Shown: positions 47,354 to 56,600 of the stretch, piece by piece
Numbering within the stretch: the first letter of the stretch is position 1
Layout: each line of letters starts with the position of its first letter
The notes under the pieces: model-generated
The model's database searches: none
Told to the model about the DNA's origin: nothing
The model's input: only the letters and a program-made list of their open reading frames with translations
Translations under genes and position numbers: made by a program
Assembly (NCBI RefSeq): GCF_010509075.1
Contig: NZ_CP048433.1
Span: forward strand, 1 to 64,000
Direction: 5' to 3'
From: Collinsella aerofaciens ATCC 25986
Lineage (GTDB): Bacteria > Actinomycetota > Coriobacteriia > Coriobacteriales > Coriobacteriaceae
Length of the DNA: 64,000 bases

Positions 47354-47927
47354 GGCACGTTTCTTTACGTGGTATCGCGTGGCGCCACTTGCCGTTGTGT
47401 TCGTCTTCGGCCTTATTTCGCTCGTCTACTCGTGTGCCCCTGCCGCTTTCTTTAAGCCGCTGTATCCGATTGACTACGAGGCGTATGTAAAGCAATCCAG
47501 TATTTCGCATAATCTGGATCCGTATCTGGTGTGCGCTGTCATTAAGTCGGAATCGAATTGGGACCCCGAGGCCGAGTCGAATCAGGGTGCTCAGGGATTG
47601 ATGCAGCTGATGCCCGAGACTGCCCAGGATATGATCGCCAAGGGCCTTGTCGACGGAGGTGAGTATTCGGCCGACAATCTTAACGATCCGGCTACGAATA
47701 TCGAGTTTGGCTGCGCATACCTCTCGTATCTTCTCGCCTATTTCAACGGGTCGACGGATAGTGCCATCGCCGCCTATAACGCCGGTATGGGCAATGTCGA
47801 CGGATGGGCGCAGCAGAACACGTCATTCCATAATGCGATTACCTTCCCTGAAACTCAGGCTTATCTGATTCGCGTCAATAATGCCTGGGTTCGCTACAAG
47901 ACCCTCTATCCCGATCAGTTCGTATAG
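47346..47927 (+). CDS. Lytic transglycosylase (SLT domain), membrane-anchored
   Basis: A 193-residue protein. One N-terminal helix at about residues 12-30 (signal anchor, with a Cys at 30) is followed by an SLT domain: the catalytic Glu in VIKSESNWDPEAESNQGAQGLMQLMPETA, then NIEFGCAYLSYLL and AIAAYNAGMGNVDGW. It should cleave the glycan strands of peptidoglycan outside the membrane. It overlaps coaE by 8 bases and lies 51 bases before uvrB, so the three may form one transcript. Confidence 0.9.
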   Translation: MPKARFFTWYRVAPLAVVFVFGLISLVYSCAPAAFFKPLYPIDYEAYVKQSSISHNLDPYLVCAVIKSESNWDPEAESNQGAQGLMQLMPETAQDMIAKGLVDGGEYSADNLNDPATNIEFGCAYLSYLLAYFNGSTDSAIAAYNAGMGNVDGWAQQNTSFHNAITFPETQAYLIRVNNAWVRYKTLYPDQFV

Positions 47928-47978
47928 GACTATGCCAGCCGCCTGCGTATACTGCAGATGTATGAGTTAGGAGTATCC

Positions 47979-50219
47979 ATGGCGGAATTTGAAGTAGAAC
48001 GCGTTGGTGGTGAACTTAAGCGCTTTGGCGTTGAGGGCGCTGAGGTGCCGTTTGAAGTCGTTTCCCCCTATGAGCCTGCCGGTTCCCAGCCCAAGGCCAT
48101 TGAGTCGCTTGTGCGGGGCGTGAGGGACGGAGATCGCTATCAGGTTTTGCTGGGTGTGACTGGTTCGGGCAAGACCTTCACGATGGCAAAGACTATTGAG
48201 GCCCTGGGAAAGCCGACGCTGGTCATGGCTCCGAATAAAACGCTTGCCGCTCAGCTTGCGAGCGAGCTCAAAGAGTTCTTTCCCAACAACGCTGTGGTCT
48301 ACTTCGTCTCGTACTACGACTACTATCAGCCCGAGGCGTATGTGCCGCAAAGCGATACATATATCGAGAAAGACTCCTCGATTAACGAAGAGGTCGAGAT
48401 GCTGCGCCATCAGGCGACCGCATCGCTGCTATCTCGACGCGATGTGATCGTTGTCGCATCGGTCTCGTGTATCTATGGCATTGGCTCTCCTGAGGACTAT
48501 GCGGGCCTGGCTCCGAACGTCGACAAGAAGGTGCCGCTCGAGCGCGATGATTTTATCCATGCACTTATCGACATTCAATATGATCGCAATGACTATGACT
48601 TGGCGCGCGGCACGTTCCGCGTGCGCGGCGATGTTGTCGACGTGTATCCGCCTTATGCCGAGCATCCGTTGCGGTTTGAGTTCTTTGGCGACGAGGTCGA
48701 GCTGATTGCCGAGATCGATGAGGTCACCGGTGAGATGCTTCGTGAGTACGAGGCCATCCCCGTATGGCCGGCATCGCATTACGTGACCGAGAAGCCGAAG
48801 GTCAAAGCGGCTCTGAAATCGATCAGCGAAGAGTGCGAGAAGCGCGTGGCGGAGCTCAAGGCGACCGACAAGTTGCTCGAGGCGCAACGTCTGCAGCAGC
48901 GTACCGATTATGATCTTGAGATGCTCGAGACGATGGGCTTTTGCAACGGCATCGAGAACTACTCGCGTCATCTGGACGGTCGCAAGCCGGGTGAGCCGCC
49001 GTTTACCCTAATCGATTACTTTCCTAAGGATATGCTCTGCATCATCGATGAGAGCCATGTGACGGTACCGCAGATTCGCGGCATGCACGAAGGTGACCGC
49101 TCTCGTAAGGTGACGCTGGTGGAACACGGTTTTCGCCTGCCCTCGGCGCTCGATAACCGCCCGCTTCGTTTCGATGAGTTTGAGGCAAGGATACCCCAGT
49201 TTATCTATGTTTCGGCCACGCCGGGCGACTACGAGCTGCGGGTGAGCCAAAACGACGTGGAGCAGATTATTCGTCCGACCGGCCTGCTCGACCCCAAGAT
49301 CGACGTGCGTCCAGTACGCGGCCAGATTGACGATCTTGAGGACGAGATTCGCGAGCGCGTTGCCCGCAAGGAGCGCGTGCTGGTGACCACGTTGACCAAG
49401 CGCATGGCCGAGGACCTGACCGACCATCTGCTCGACGCGGGCATTAAGGTCAATTACATGCACTCTGATACGGCGACAATGGACCGTGTCGAGATCCTGC
49501 GAACGCTGCGCGAGGGCAAGATCGATGTTCTCGTTGGCATCAACCTGCTTCGCGAGGGCTTGGATCTTCCCGAGGTCTCACTGGTGGCAATTCTCGATGC
49601 CGATAAGGAAGGCTTCTTGCGCAACCGCCGTTCGCTGATTCAGACGATTGGCCGTGCGGCCCGTAACGCCGATGGCGAAGTCATCATGTATGCAGACGTT
49701 GTGACCGATTCGATGAAAGAGGCCATCGAGGAGACGCAGCGCCGTCGCGAGATTCAGATGGCATATAACGAAGAACATGGCATTGTGCCCAAGACAGTGC
49801 GCAAGGCCATCAACGACATCTCAAGTTTTATTGCCGAGGCCGAAAAAACTGTGGGCTCCAAGGGACGCTCGAAGGGCGACTCTCTTGGCCATGGCGCATT
49901 CTATACGCCCGATGAGTCGGGCGAGGGCGGTGTGCCAGAAACGGTGGCGCCCGAGCAGACACTTGCGGAGCAGTTGCAAGAACTGCCGCATGACGAGCTT
50001 GTGCGGATCGTCGAAACCATGGAAGAGGATATGCGTAACGCTTCTGCCGCTATGGACTTTGAGGAGGCGGCGCGCCTGCGCGATGCTGTCGTTCAGATTC
50101 GGGCGATGCTCGAGGGTGCGTCTGAGGACGAGACGATCGAGCGCTTACGCTCGCAGGCCCGCAAGGGTTCCACGTTCGCATCGGGCAGAAAACGCCAGGG
50201 CGCAAGGTTTAAGAAATAG
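47979..50219 (+). CDS. uvrB: Excinuclease ABC subunit B
   Basis: A 746-residue DNA-damage verification helicase of nucleotide excision repair. Walker A GVTGSGKT at about 58, the beta-hairpin region [72 protein letters not shown] and a C-terminal UVR motif [16 protein letters not shown] are all intact. It is slightly longer than usual because of a Ser/Gly/Glu-rich linker before the UVR motif. ATG 47979 follows TTAGGAG. uvrA and uvrC lie 6 and 12 kb downstream. Confidence 0.97.
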   Translation: MAEFEVERVGGELKRFGVEGAEVPFEVVSPYEPAGSQPKAIESLVRGVRDGDRYQVLLGVTGSGKTFTMAKTIEALGKPTLVMAPNKTLAAQLASELKEFFPNNAVVYFVSYYDYYQPEAYVPQSDTYIEKDSSINEEVEMLRHQATASLLSRRDVIVVASVSCIYGIGSPEDYAGLAPNVDKKVPLERDDFIHALIDIQYDRNDYDLARGTFRVRGDVVDVYPPYAEHPLRFEFFGDEVELIAEIDEVTGEMLREYEAIPVWPASHYVTEKPKVKAALKSISEECEKRVAELKATDKLLEAQRLQQRTDYDLEMLETMGFCNGIENYSRHLDGRKPGEPPFTLIDYFPKDMLCIIDESHVTVPQIRGMHEGDRSRKVTLVEHGFRLPSALDNRPLRFDEFEARIPQFIYVSATPGDYELRVSQNDVEQIIRPTGLLDPKIDVRPVRGQIDDLEDEIRERVARKERVLVTTLTKRMAEDLTDHLLDAGIKVNYMHSDTATMDRVEILRTLREGKIDVLVGINLLREGLDLPEVSLVAILDADKEGFLRNRRSLIQTIGRAARNADGEVIMYADVVTDSMKEAIEETQRRREIQMAYNEEHGIVPKTVRKAINDISSFIAEAEKTVGSKGRSKGDSLGHGAFYTPDESGEGGVPETVAPEQTLAEQLQELPHDELVRIVETMEEDMRNASAAMDFEEAARLRDAVVQIRAMLEGASEDETIERLRSQARKGSTFASGRKRQGARFKK

Positions 50220-50222
50220 TGA

Positions 50223-50263
50223 ACAGGCCCCGAGTTCCCTGTGGAGCTCGGGGCCTGTGTCTT
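50223..50263 (+). terminator. Terminator after uvrB
   Basis: ACAGGCCCCGAG (50224-50235) pairs with CTCGGGGCCTGT (50247-50258) and is followed by GTCTTTTGC. It is just past the uvrB stop and may also slow the convergent flavoprotein gene. Confidence 0.8.
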
Positions 50264-50284
50264 TTGCGCGCTGGAATTCGTGCG

Positions 50285-51925
50285 TTAGAGGTCTGCGATC
50301 AGGGCTTCGGCACAACGGATGCCGTCGGTGGCCGCGCTCATGATGCCGCCGGCATATCCAGCTCCCTCACCACAAGGGTAGAGGCCCGGGGTCGACACGG
50401 CATGGCACGCTCGGTCTCGGGTGACAGTGACCGGTGAGCTCGAACGAGTCTCCACGCCGGTAAGAACGGCATCGGGGCGGTCGTAGCCTCGTAGCTTTTT
50501 TCCGAGTAGGGGAAGTCCCAGACGGAGCGACTCGACGATATGCTGCGGCAGGGCTTCGTCAATTGCCGTCCAGGTCACACCGAGCGGATAGGTGGGCTTT
50601 ACCTTTCCGGGCGCCTTGCTGGCGCGTCCTGCGAGGAAATCTCCGACGAGCTGTGCCGGCGCATTCCAGTTGGAACCGCCCAGGCGATAGGCGGCCGCCT
50701 CGCAGGCACGCTGGAGCTCGATGCCGGCGAGCGGGTCATCGTTGGGAAGGTCCTCAGGCGTGACGTTAACGAGCAGGGCGGCATTTGCGTTGCGTCCGTC
50801 GCGGGCATTGAGACTGGCCCCGTTGACGCACAGATGGCACGGTTCTGAAGAGGCGGCAACAACCTGTCCGCCGGGGCACATGCAAAACGAGAACACGCTG
50901 CGGCCGTTGGGAAGATGGGCAACAAGTTTGTAGGGGGCCGCCCCGAGCGCTGGATGTCCCGCCGAGGCTCCATATTGGGCTCTGTTGATGTCGCGTTGCG
51001 GATGCTCGATGCGAACGCCCATGGCAAAGGTCTTTTGCGCGAGGGCCACGTTGTGGTCCTTAAGGAGCTCAAAAATATCGCGAGCAGAATGCCCGCAGGC
51101 GAGGATGAGATGCTTTGTCTCGATTGGCTCGTAAGCGGCGTCTTGGGACGATTGGACATCAATACCGGTGATGGCGCCAGACGCGTCGATGCGAATGTCG
51201 ACGAGCTTCGTTCGATAACGGACGACACCTCCGAGCTGCTCGATGCGCTGGGATATAGCGGTGACAACCTTGGGAAGGATGTCGGAGCCAATGTGCGGCT
51301 TGGCATCCCACAGAATATCGCGGGGCGCACCCGCCTCGACGAAGGTTTCGAGGATAAGGCGATGGGCGGGATTTTTTGTTCCCGTATTGAGCTTGCCGTC
51401 CGAGAAGGTCCCCGCGCCGCCCAGACCAAACTGAATATTGCTCTCGGGGTCGAGGATGCGCTCCTTTAGAAAGAGGTCGATCGCCTGCGAGCGGCGAAAT
51501 GCCGGGTCGCCGCGCTCGATAAGCAAGGGCTTAAGACCTGCTTTGGCGAGCGTGAGCGCAGCGAAAAGGCCGGCGCATCCGGCGCCGACAACGACAGGGC
51601 GTTCTTGAGGTGCGTCGGAGACGGGGGAGGGGAATGAAGGCTCATCGTCTTCTATCGCGCGTACGCGCGAGCGGTCACGCTCGGCAACGCTGTCGACCGC
51701 TTCTCGCTCGAGGTGGGGACTAGTCAGCTCAACACGAAAGCTCAGGATAAAATGGACGTCTCGTTTTTTGCGAGCGTCGATTGACTTGCGATGGAGCTCG
51801 ATGGACTTGATCTCGGAGTCCTTGCAACGTAGGATGCGCTTGGCGACTCGCTTGCCAACAATGAGGCAGGCATTTTCATCGCCGGCTTCATCGAGCGACG
51901 CGTTGAATTGGGTGATTTCGATCAT
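50285..51925 (-). CDS. Uncharacterised FAD-dependent dehydrogenase (COG2509-like)
   Basis: A 546-residue flavoprotein. An N-terminal alpha/beta domain (KRVAKRILRCKDSEIKSIEL) precedes the FAD motif VVVGAGCAGLFAALTLAKAG at about 110. GLGGAGTFSDGKLNTGTK, the CPGGQVVAASSE segment and the C-terminal STPGLYPCGEGAGYAGGIMSAATDG are conserved in this family, whose substrate is unknown. ATG at 51923-51925 follows AAGGAGA. It is third in a leftward unit with an HI0933-like flavoprotein and an Mrp ATPase. Confidence 0.8.
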   Translation of the reverse strand: MIEITQFNASLDEAGDENACLIVGKRVAKRILRCKDSEIKSIELHRKSIDARKKRDVHFILSFRVELTSPHLEREAVDSVAERDRSRVRAIEDDEPSFPSPVSDAPQERPVVVGAGCAGLFAALTLAKAGLKPLLIERGDPAFRRSQAIDLFLKERILDPESNIQFGLGGAGTFSDGKLNTGTKNPAHRLILETFVEAGAPRDILWDAKPHIGSDILPKVVTAISQRIEQLGGVVRYRTKLVDIRIDASGAITGIDVQSSQDAAYEPIETKHLILACGHSARDIFELLKDHNVALAQKTFAMGVRIEHPQRDINRAQYGASAGHPALGAAPYKLVAHLPNGRSVFSFCMCPGGQVVAASSEPCHLCVNGASLNARDGRNANAALLVNVTPEDLPNDDPLAGIELQRACEAAAYRLGGSNWNAPAQLVGDFLAGRASKAPGKVKPTYPLGVTWTAIDEALPQHIVESLRLGLPLLGKKLRGYDRPDAVLTGVETRSSSPVTVTRDRACHAVSTPGLYPCGEGAGYAGGIMSAATDGIRCAEALIADL

Positions 51926-52005
51926 CGAGGTCTCCTTAGAGGCAAGAAAGAGGCCGTCCGGTATCCCAGACGGCCCGAATGCGTTTTTGATTATAGACTG
52001 CGCGG

Positions 52006-53277
52006 CTACAGGCTGCTTGCAGCGCGAATGCCCGAGAGCCATGCCCACGCAAGGTTAAAGCCTCCGCAATCGGCGTCGATGTCGAGCGCTTCGCCGCAGA
52101 CGTAAAGCGGGGTGTCGACAACGCTGCGCGCGCGTAGACTGGGTGTTGAGATGCTCTCGACAGATACGCCACCACGCGTGACCTGCGCCGAGCGCTCCTC
52201 GGCGGTTCCTTCGACGAGCAACTTAAAATGCTTGAGGATCGAGACCAGGTGGATGACATCGTTGGAGCCTGGATGGCACTGCTCGAACGCTGTGCAGACG
52301 ACGCGGGAGAGTTGCGGGGCGAGCATGCCGTCGAGCCAACGGGGATCGCGGGGCGAAAAGCCGCCGAGCAGCTTAACGCGCCGGTTAAGCATATCGAGCA
52401 ACTCGTCTTTGGAGAGGTCGGGGAAAACGTCGAGCAGGATCGTATCGCCGCGCTGGATACGACGGGAGAGGTTGAAGACAGCGACGCCCGAGATACCGAA
52501 GGTTCGAAACAGGACTTCACCGTCTTCGTGCCAGAGCTCACTATGATTGCGGGCGAGCGTCAAGCGGGCGCGGACGCGCAGGCCGTCCAACGTCTTGAGT
52601 GCCGCCCGATCGCCGACGACCGTTGCCGATACGGGGCAGAGGATGGGGCGCAGCGAAGTGAGGGGGAGGCTAAACGTATCGGCGATACCGGTGGGGTTGC
52701 CACCCGTGGCGATAATTACGGCATGTGCCTCCAGGGCCTCGTTCTTGCGAGGGACATCGGCGAGCGCTTTCCGAAGCGAGCGGAGCTCCGATTTTCGGTC
52801 GTCATGCTTTTTTGCCTTGAGTGCCCGCGCTGGACGGTCTATTTGGAGTGTCCAGCCTTCGGAAGCTTTGTGCGCCGAGGCAACGTTGGCTCCGCAGATT
52901 AAGGTGATACCTAGGCGGTCGCAAACGTTGAGAAGCGCGTCACGCACCGATTCGGCACGAAGGGAGCGTGGGTACAGCCGGCCGTCCTCGGAGGTTGTCA
53001 TGATGCCCAGCGAGGAGAAGAAACCCATAAGCTCTTGTTCGGGTTGGGGGCCCATGACAGATTCGACGAATGCGGGGTGGTTATACCGCTGAGGATCAAT
53101 CGATTCGTTGGAGAGGTTGCAGCGGCCGTTACCGGTCGCAAGGAGCTTTAGGCCGCAGGCGACATCGCGCTCAACGATGCAGACGCTTTTGCCAGCACGT
53201 GCGGCCGTAATGGCGGCGGCGAGGCCTGAAGCCCCGCCGCCGATTACCAGGACGTCATAGAAGGCGCTCGTGTTCAC
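52006..53277 (-). CDS. HI0933/YhiN-family flavoprotein
   Basis: A 423-residue NAD(P)/FAD-dependent oxidoreductase. The Rossmann motif VLVIGGGASGLAAAITAARAGKSV, the family's LLATGNGRCNLSN, VIIATGG, FRTFGISGVAVFNLSR and the terminal ALDIDADCGGFNLAWAWLSG fit HI0933-like proteins, whose activity is unknown. The GTG start lies immediately after the Mrp stop, with GAGG just before it, so translation is coupled to mrp. Confidence 0.85.
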   Translation of the reverse strand: MNTSAFYDVLVIGGGASGLAAAITAARAGKSVCIVERDVACGLKLLATGNGRCNLSNESIDPQRYNHPAFVESVMGPQPEQELMGFFSSLGIMTTSEDGRLYPRSLRAESVRDALLNVCDRLGITLICGANVASAHKASEGWTLQIDRPARALKAKKHDDRKSELRSLRKALADVPRKNEALEAHAVIIATGGNPTGIADTFSLPLTSLRPILCPVSATVVGDRAALKTLDGLRVRARLTLARNHSELWHEDGEVLFRTFGISGVAVFNLSRRIQRGDTILLDVFPDLSKDELLDMLNRRVKLLGGFSPRDPRWLDGMLAPQLSRVVCTAFEQCHPGSNDVIHLVSILKHFKLLVEGTAEERSAQVTRGGVSVESISTPSLRARSVVDTPLYVCGEALDIDADCGGFNLAWAWLSGIRAASSL

Positions 53278-54108
53278 TTAGGCCTCGTCGGTCTCGTGCG
53301 GGGTAATAGCCTCGACGGCAGAGACTGCCTTGGGCAACATGCCATCGGGCAGCGCGGTCTCAACCTCGCCCTTATCGCAGGCTTCGGCGAGTGCCGGATT
53401 AATGGGAAGCGTGCCCAAGATGTCGAGGTTATAGCGCTCTGCGACCTCGGGGAGCTTGCTTTTGCCAAAGACCTCGATCTTCTTGCCGCAGTCGGGGCAC
53501 TCGATATAGCTCATGTTCTCGACGATGCCCAGAATGGGGACGTTCATCTTCTCGGCCATGTTGACCGCCTTGGCGACGATCATCGAGACCAGGTCCTGCG
53601 GGCTCGTGACGATGACGATGCCGTCGACGGGCAGCGACTGGAAGACGGTGAGCGCGACGTCGCCTGTTCCCGGAGGCATGTCGACCAGCAGGTAGTCGAT
53701 GGGGCCCCACGAGGTCTCGCTCCAGAACTGCCTAATGGCGCCTGCGATGACCGGACCGCGCCAAAGGACGGGGTCGGTCTCGTTTTGGAGCAGAAGGTTG
53801 GAGCTCATGACCTTGACGCCGTGCTCGGAGATTTCGGGCAGCATAAGGTTGCCAAGGGCATGGACGTGGCGTCCGCTCATACCGAACATCTTGGGGATAG
53901 AGGGACCGGTGATGTCGGCATCGAGGACGCCGACCTTGTGGCCGTGGCGGGCAAGCTCGGTGGCGATGGCACCGGTGACAAACGACTTGCCGACACCGCC
54001 CTTGCCGGAAAGCACGGCGATGACGCGCTTGACCTCGGACAGCGTATTCTCCTCAAATTGCGACGGCGACGTTTGTCCGCCGGCGGCCTGTGCGTGCTCG
54101 CAACCCAT
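53278..54108 (-). CDS. mrp: Mrp/NBP35-family Fe-S cluster carrier ATPase
   Basis: A 276-residue P-loop protein: the deviant Walker A SGKGGVGKSFV, LDADITGPSIPKMFG, DYLLVDMPPGTGD and a CPDC pair near residue 205 that can hold a shared iron-sulfur cluster. It should assemble or carry clusters in the cytoplasm. ATG at 54106-54108 follows AAAGGAG; a longer open frame has no better site. It heads the leftward operon with two flavoproteins. Confidence 0.9.
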   Translation of the reverse strand: MGCEHAQAAGGQTSPSQFEENTLSEVKRVIAVLSGKGGVGKSFVTGAIATELARHGHKVGVLDADITGPSIPKMFGMSGRHVHALGNLMLPEISEHGVKVMSSNLLLQNETDPVLWRGPVIAGAIRQFWSETSWGPIDYLLVDMPPGTGDVALTVFQSLPVDGIVIVTSPQDLVSMIVAKAVNMAEKMNVPILGIVENMSYIECPDCGKKIEVFGKSKLPEVAERYNLDILGTLPINPALAEACDKGEVETALPDGMLPKAVSAVEAITPHETDEA

Positions 54109-54253
54109 GTATGACTCCTTTGTATATGTTGGGGCCGGGGCCCCGCGATGTGACACGAGCGTCATTGTACCCTCGTTTGCGAGCGGGAGTCATTTGCGAT
54201 GCATTTGGGCCGAGCGTGCTTGCAATACGATGGGCCCAAGCGAATGGGCGGGC

Positions 54254-56407
54254 TTACTGAACTTTGCTGGCGAACTCGAGGTATTGCATGCGCTGCAGCT
54301 TGTCGATCGTCGAGGTGTATGGGCTGTCTTCAGATTCCAAGTTGTAGCGCAGCCCGTCGGCACCGAGATAGCCGGCGACATTGATGGTGGGCACATCTGA
54401 CCTTGTTGCAAGCAGGGCCTTTTGATAGTCGGTGAGCGGGGCGCCGATCTTATTAAGGGTAATGGCTGCAATCTCGTTTGCCCCGACGGTGTCGTAGACG
54501 TTGAGCTCGGTATTGCCGGCGATTTCATAGTTAGCCCAGACGAAATAGGTTGACTGATAGACACGGAAAGCGTGGCTTGCCGTATCTTCCTGAGGGTACA
54601 GCTCGTCGTTGAGAGTCGTTGCGGCGCTCGGCTGATGGTCGCCAAAAAAGACAAGAACAACCGGTCTGCCGATATTGCGGAGCTCGTTGATAAAGTACTC
54701 GAGGTCCCGGTCGGATGCGTTGATGCAGGTGAGATAGGTGTTGAGCGCGCTATTGGCGCCCTCGCTGGCTCCCTCGACCCAATAGTTTGTCAGCTCTTCG
54801 GCGGGAACGGTGCCATAGTCGTAGCCGCCGTGATTTTGCATCGTGACGTCAAAGATGAACTGCGGCGCTTCGTCGGTTCTAAGCAGGTCGAGTATCTTGT
54901 CGTAGGTGGCGTAGTCGCATACGCCGGCATGGTAACAGGGCGCACCTTCGAAATCGCCGATTGAAAGAAAGTCTCCAAAGCCCAGCTGCTGATAGATCTT
55001 ATCTCGATGGTAGTTGACGGGGTTTTGCGGGTGCATAGCGGTAGCGGTATACCCAAGCTCTTTAAGGTCCTTTGCCAGGCTGTTGACGCCATTCATCTGA
55101 TATAGCTGATAGGGGATCTTGCCTAATCCGACAAAGGCCGTTGTCGCTCCGGTCAAAAATTCGAATTCGGAGTTTGCCGTTCCGCCACCGGTGACCGAAG
55201 CGAGCATGGTGCCGCGAACAAGTGTGTCGGGAAGCGAGTTGTAGAATGCGGGGCCGGTGTACCCGGCCGCCTGGAGCTGCTCAAAGCACGAAAGGTCGCT
55301 AAAACTCTCGTTCATGACGGCAACAATCGTCGGCTTGATTTCATTGAACTGGGCAACGGCAGCCGCGCGCTGCTCGCTCGAGCCATACGTGCTGTCGTAG
55401 GCGGCGGCGAGCTCCTGCTCGATGCTCTGCGCCTCATCGGGCGTATAGCCTTCGGGCTTCTCAATGGGCAACTCGTTGACCATTTCGGTGAACGAAGTGA
55501 TAAAACCCTGAGACGCATATGTGGTGATGGGCTGCCAACGGTCAAATCCAAAATCCAGCGCCTGCTCCAAGTCGATGCTGGAAAAGCCCGAGAGCCCCAC
55601 AACGGTCACTAGCAGAAAAGCGCAGAGGTTAGCGGCGATTGCGGGGAAGACATGGGTGGGCGTACGGAGCTTTCGCGGTCGGATAAGCGAAAGAAGCCCC
55701 AGGGAAATCTCCAGCAGGGCGAGAGAGGTTACGATTCCGGCGGTAAAGGTAAACTCGTATCCCTCGCTCACTTCCATTGCGGTGCCGAGGGCCAAGATAT
55801 CGCTTGGCAGGATGGCTTCGCCTTTAAACGTTATGACGAAGTGCTCGGCAATGCCAAGGATGCAACAGGCGACGGGCACGAGGGCCATGACGCCTCCATG
55901 ACGCTGTCCCAGCAAATAAAGGGAGAGCAGAACCGTCGCGAGCAGCCCGACGGAAAACCCGAATGAGTTGGCGGGAATGCGATAGAACGTTTCGTTACAG
56001 GCAATTTCGAGTGAAACGAACGAGAGCGCTGAAACAGCGGCGATGACAAGGATGTCACGGCAAATACAGGCAACCGTTCCCGTCGCAAGATCGGTTTGGT
56101 CGATAAGTCCCGAAACCAAGGGCTCGACAAGAAGTATGACGGCGGCAGCACCGAGCGCCGAATAAGAAAGGACCCATAGGGAATTGTCCTCATTTACGAG
56201 CAATTGATTCGTAATCCATGCAGCTACCATGCCGAGCGGGATGAGGAGCGTCGCGCACCAAAAGACGCGGGCAATGGGCGGCTTTTCATTGTGTTTGATT
56301 GAAAAATACACGCGCACGACGACGGTGGCCACGATAAGGACGGCGATGAATATGGGCAGATTGGCCATGTCGCTCGAAGTGATTTCAAGGGGGATATCTT
56401 CGGTCAT
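54254..56407 (-). CDS. LTA synthase-like membrane sulfatase/phosphotransferase
   Basis: A 717-residue protein. Seven or so helices fill residues 10-300. The extracytoplasmic sulfatase-fold domain follows: metal Glu in IVAVMNESFSD at about 365, nucleophile Thr in TGGGTANSEFEFLTG at about 410, HPQNPVNYHRDKIY, the His of TMQNHGGYDYG and the DH pair in VFFGDHQPS at about 590. This is the LtaS/OpgB class, which transfers glycerol phosphate to membrane glycolipids or glucans. ATG at 56405-56407 follows AGAGGAA. It is divergent from uvrA. The exact polymer made in this organism is unknown. Confidence 0.85.
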   Translation of the reverse strand: MTEDIPLEITSSDMANLPIFIAVLIVATVVVRVYFSIKHNEKPPIARVFWCATLLIPLGMVAAWITNQLLVNEDNSLWVLSYSALGAAAVILLVEPLVSGLIDQTDLATGTVACICRDILVIAAVSALSFVSLEIACNETFYRIPANSFGFSVGLLATVLLSLYLLGQRHGGVMALVPVACCILGIAEHFVITFKGEAILPSDILALGTAMEVSEGYEFTFTAGIVTSLALLEISLGLLSLIRPRKLRTPTHVFPAIAANLCAFLLVTVVGLSGFSSIDLEQALDFGFDRWQPITTYASQGFITSFTEMVNELPIEKPEGYTPDEAQSIEQELAAAYDSTYGSSEQRAAAVAQFNEIKPTIVAVMNESFSDLSCFEQLQAAGYTGPAFYNSLPDTLVRGTMLASVTGGGTANSEFEFLTGATTAFVGLGKIPYQLYQMNGVNSLAKDLKELGYTATAMHPQNPVNYHRDKIYQQLGFGDFLSIGDFEGAPCYHAGVCDYATYDKILDLLRTDEAPQFIFDVTMQNHGGYDYGTVPAEELTNYWVEGASEGANSALNTYLTCINASDRDLEYFINELRNIGRPVVLVFFGDHQPSAATTLNDELYPQEDTASHAFRVYQSTYFVWANYEIAGNTELNVYDTVGANEIAAITLNKIGAPLTDYQKALLATRSDVPTINVAGYLGADGLRYNLESEDSPYTSTIDKLQRMQYLEFASKVQ

Positions 56408-56600
56408 GGACGTTCCTCTGTTACAGCAAATTAAGTTCAGTAGTAGATTACTGTAACCTTTCCACGGCATTTCGAGAAACAAAGCACCCGATACGCAAAG
56501 CTAAAGGTCTGCGAATCTTGTATTACGAACATCTGTGCGCGTCGAGTGCGCTAAACTCATCGACAGTATGATTCGATGCAATAGGAGGCAAGGAGCTTCC

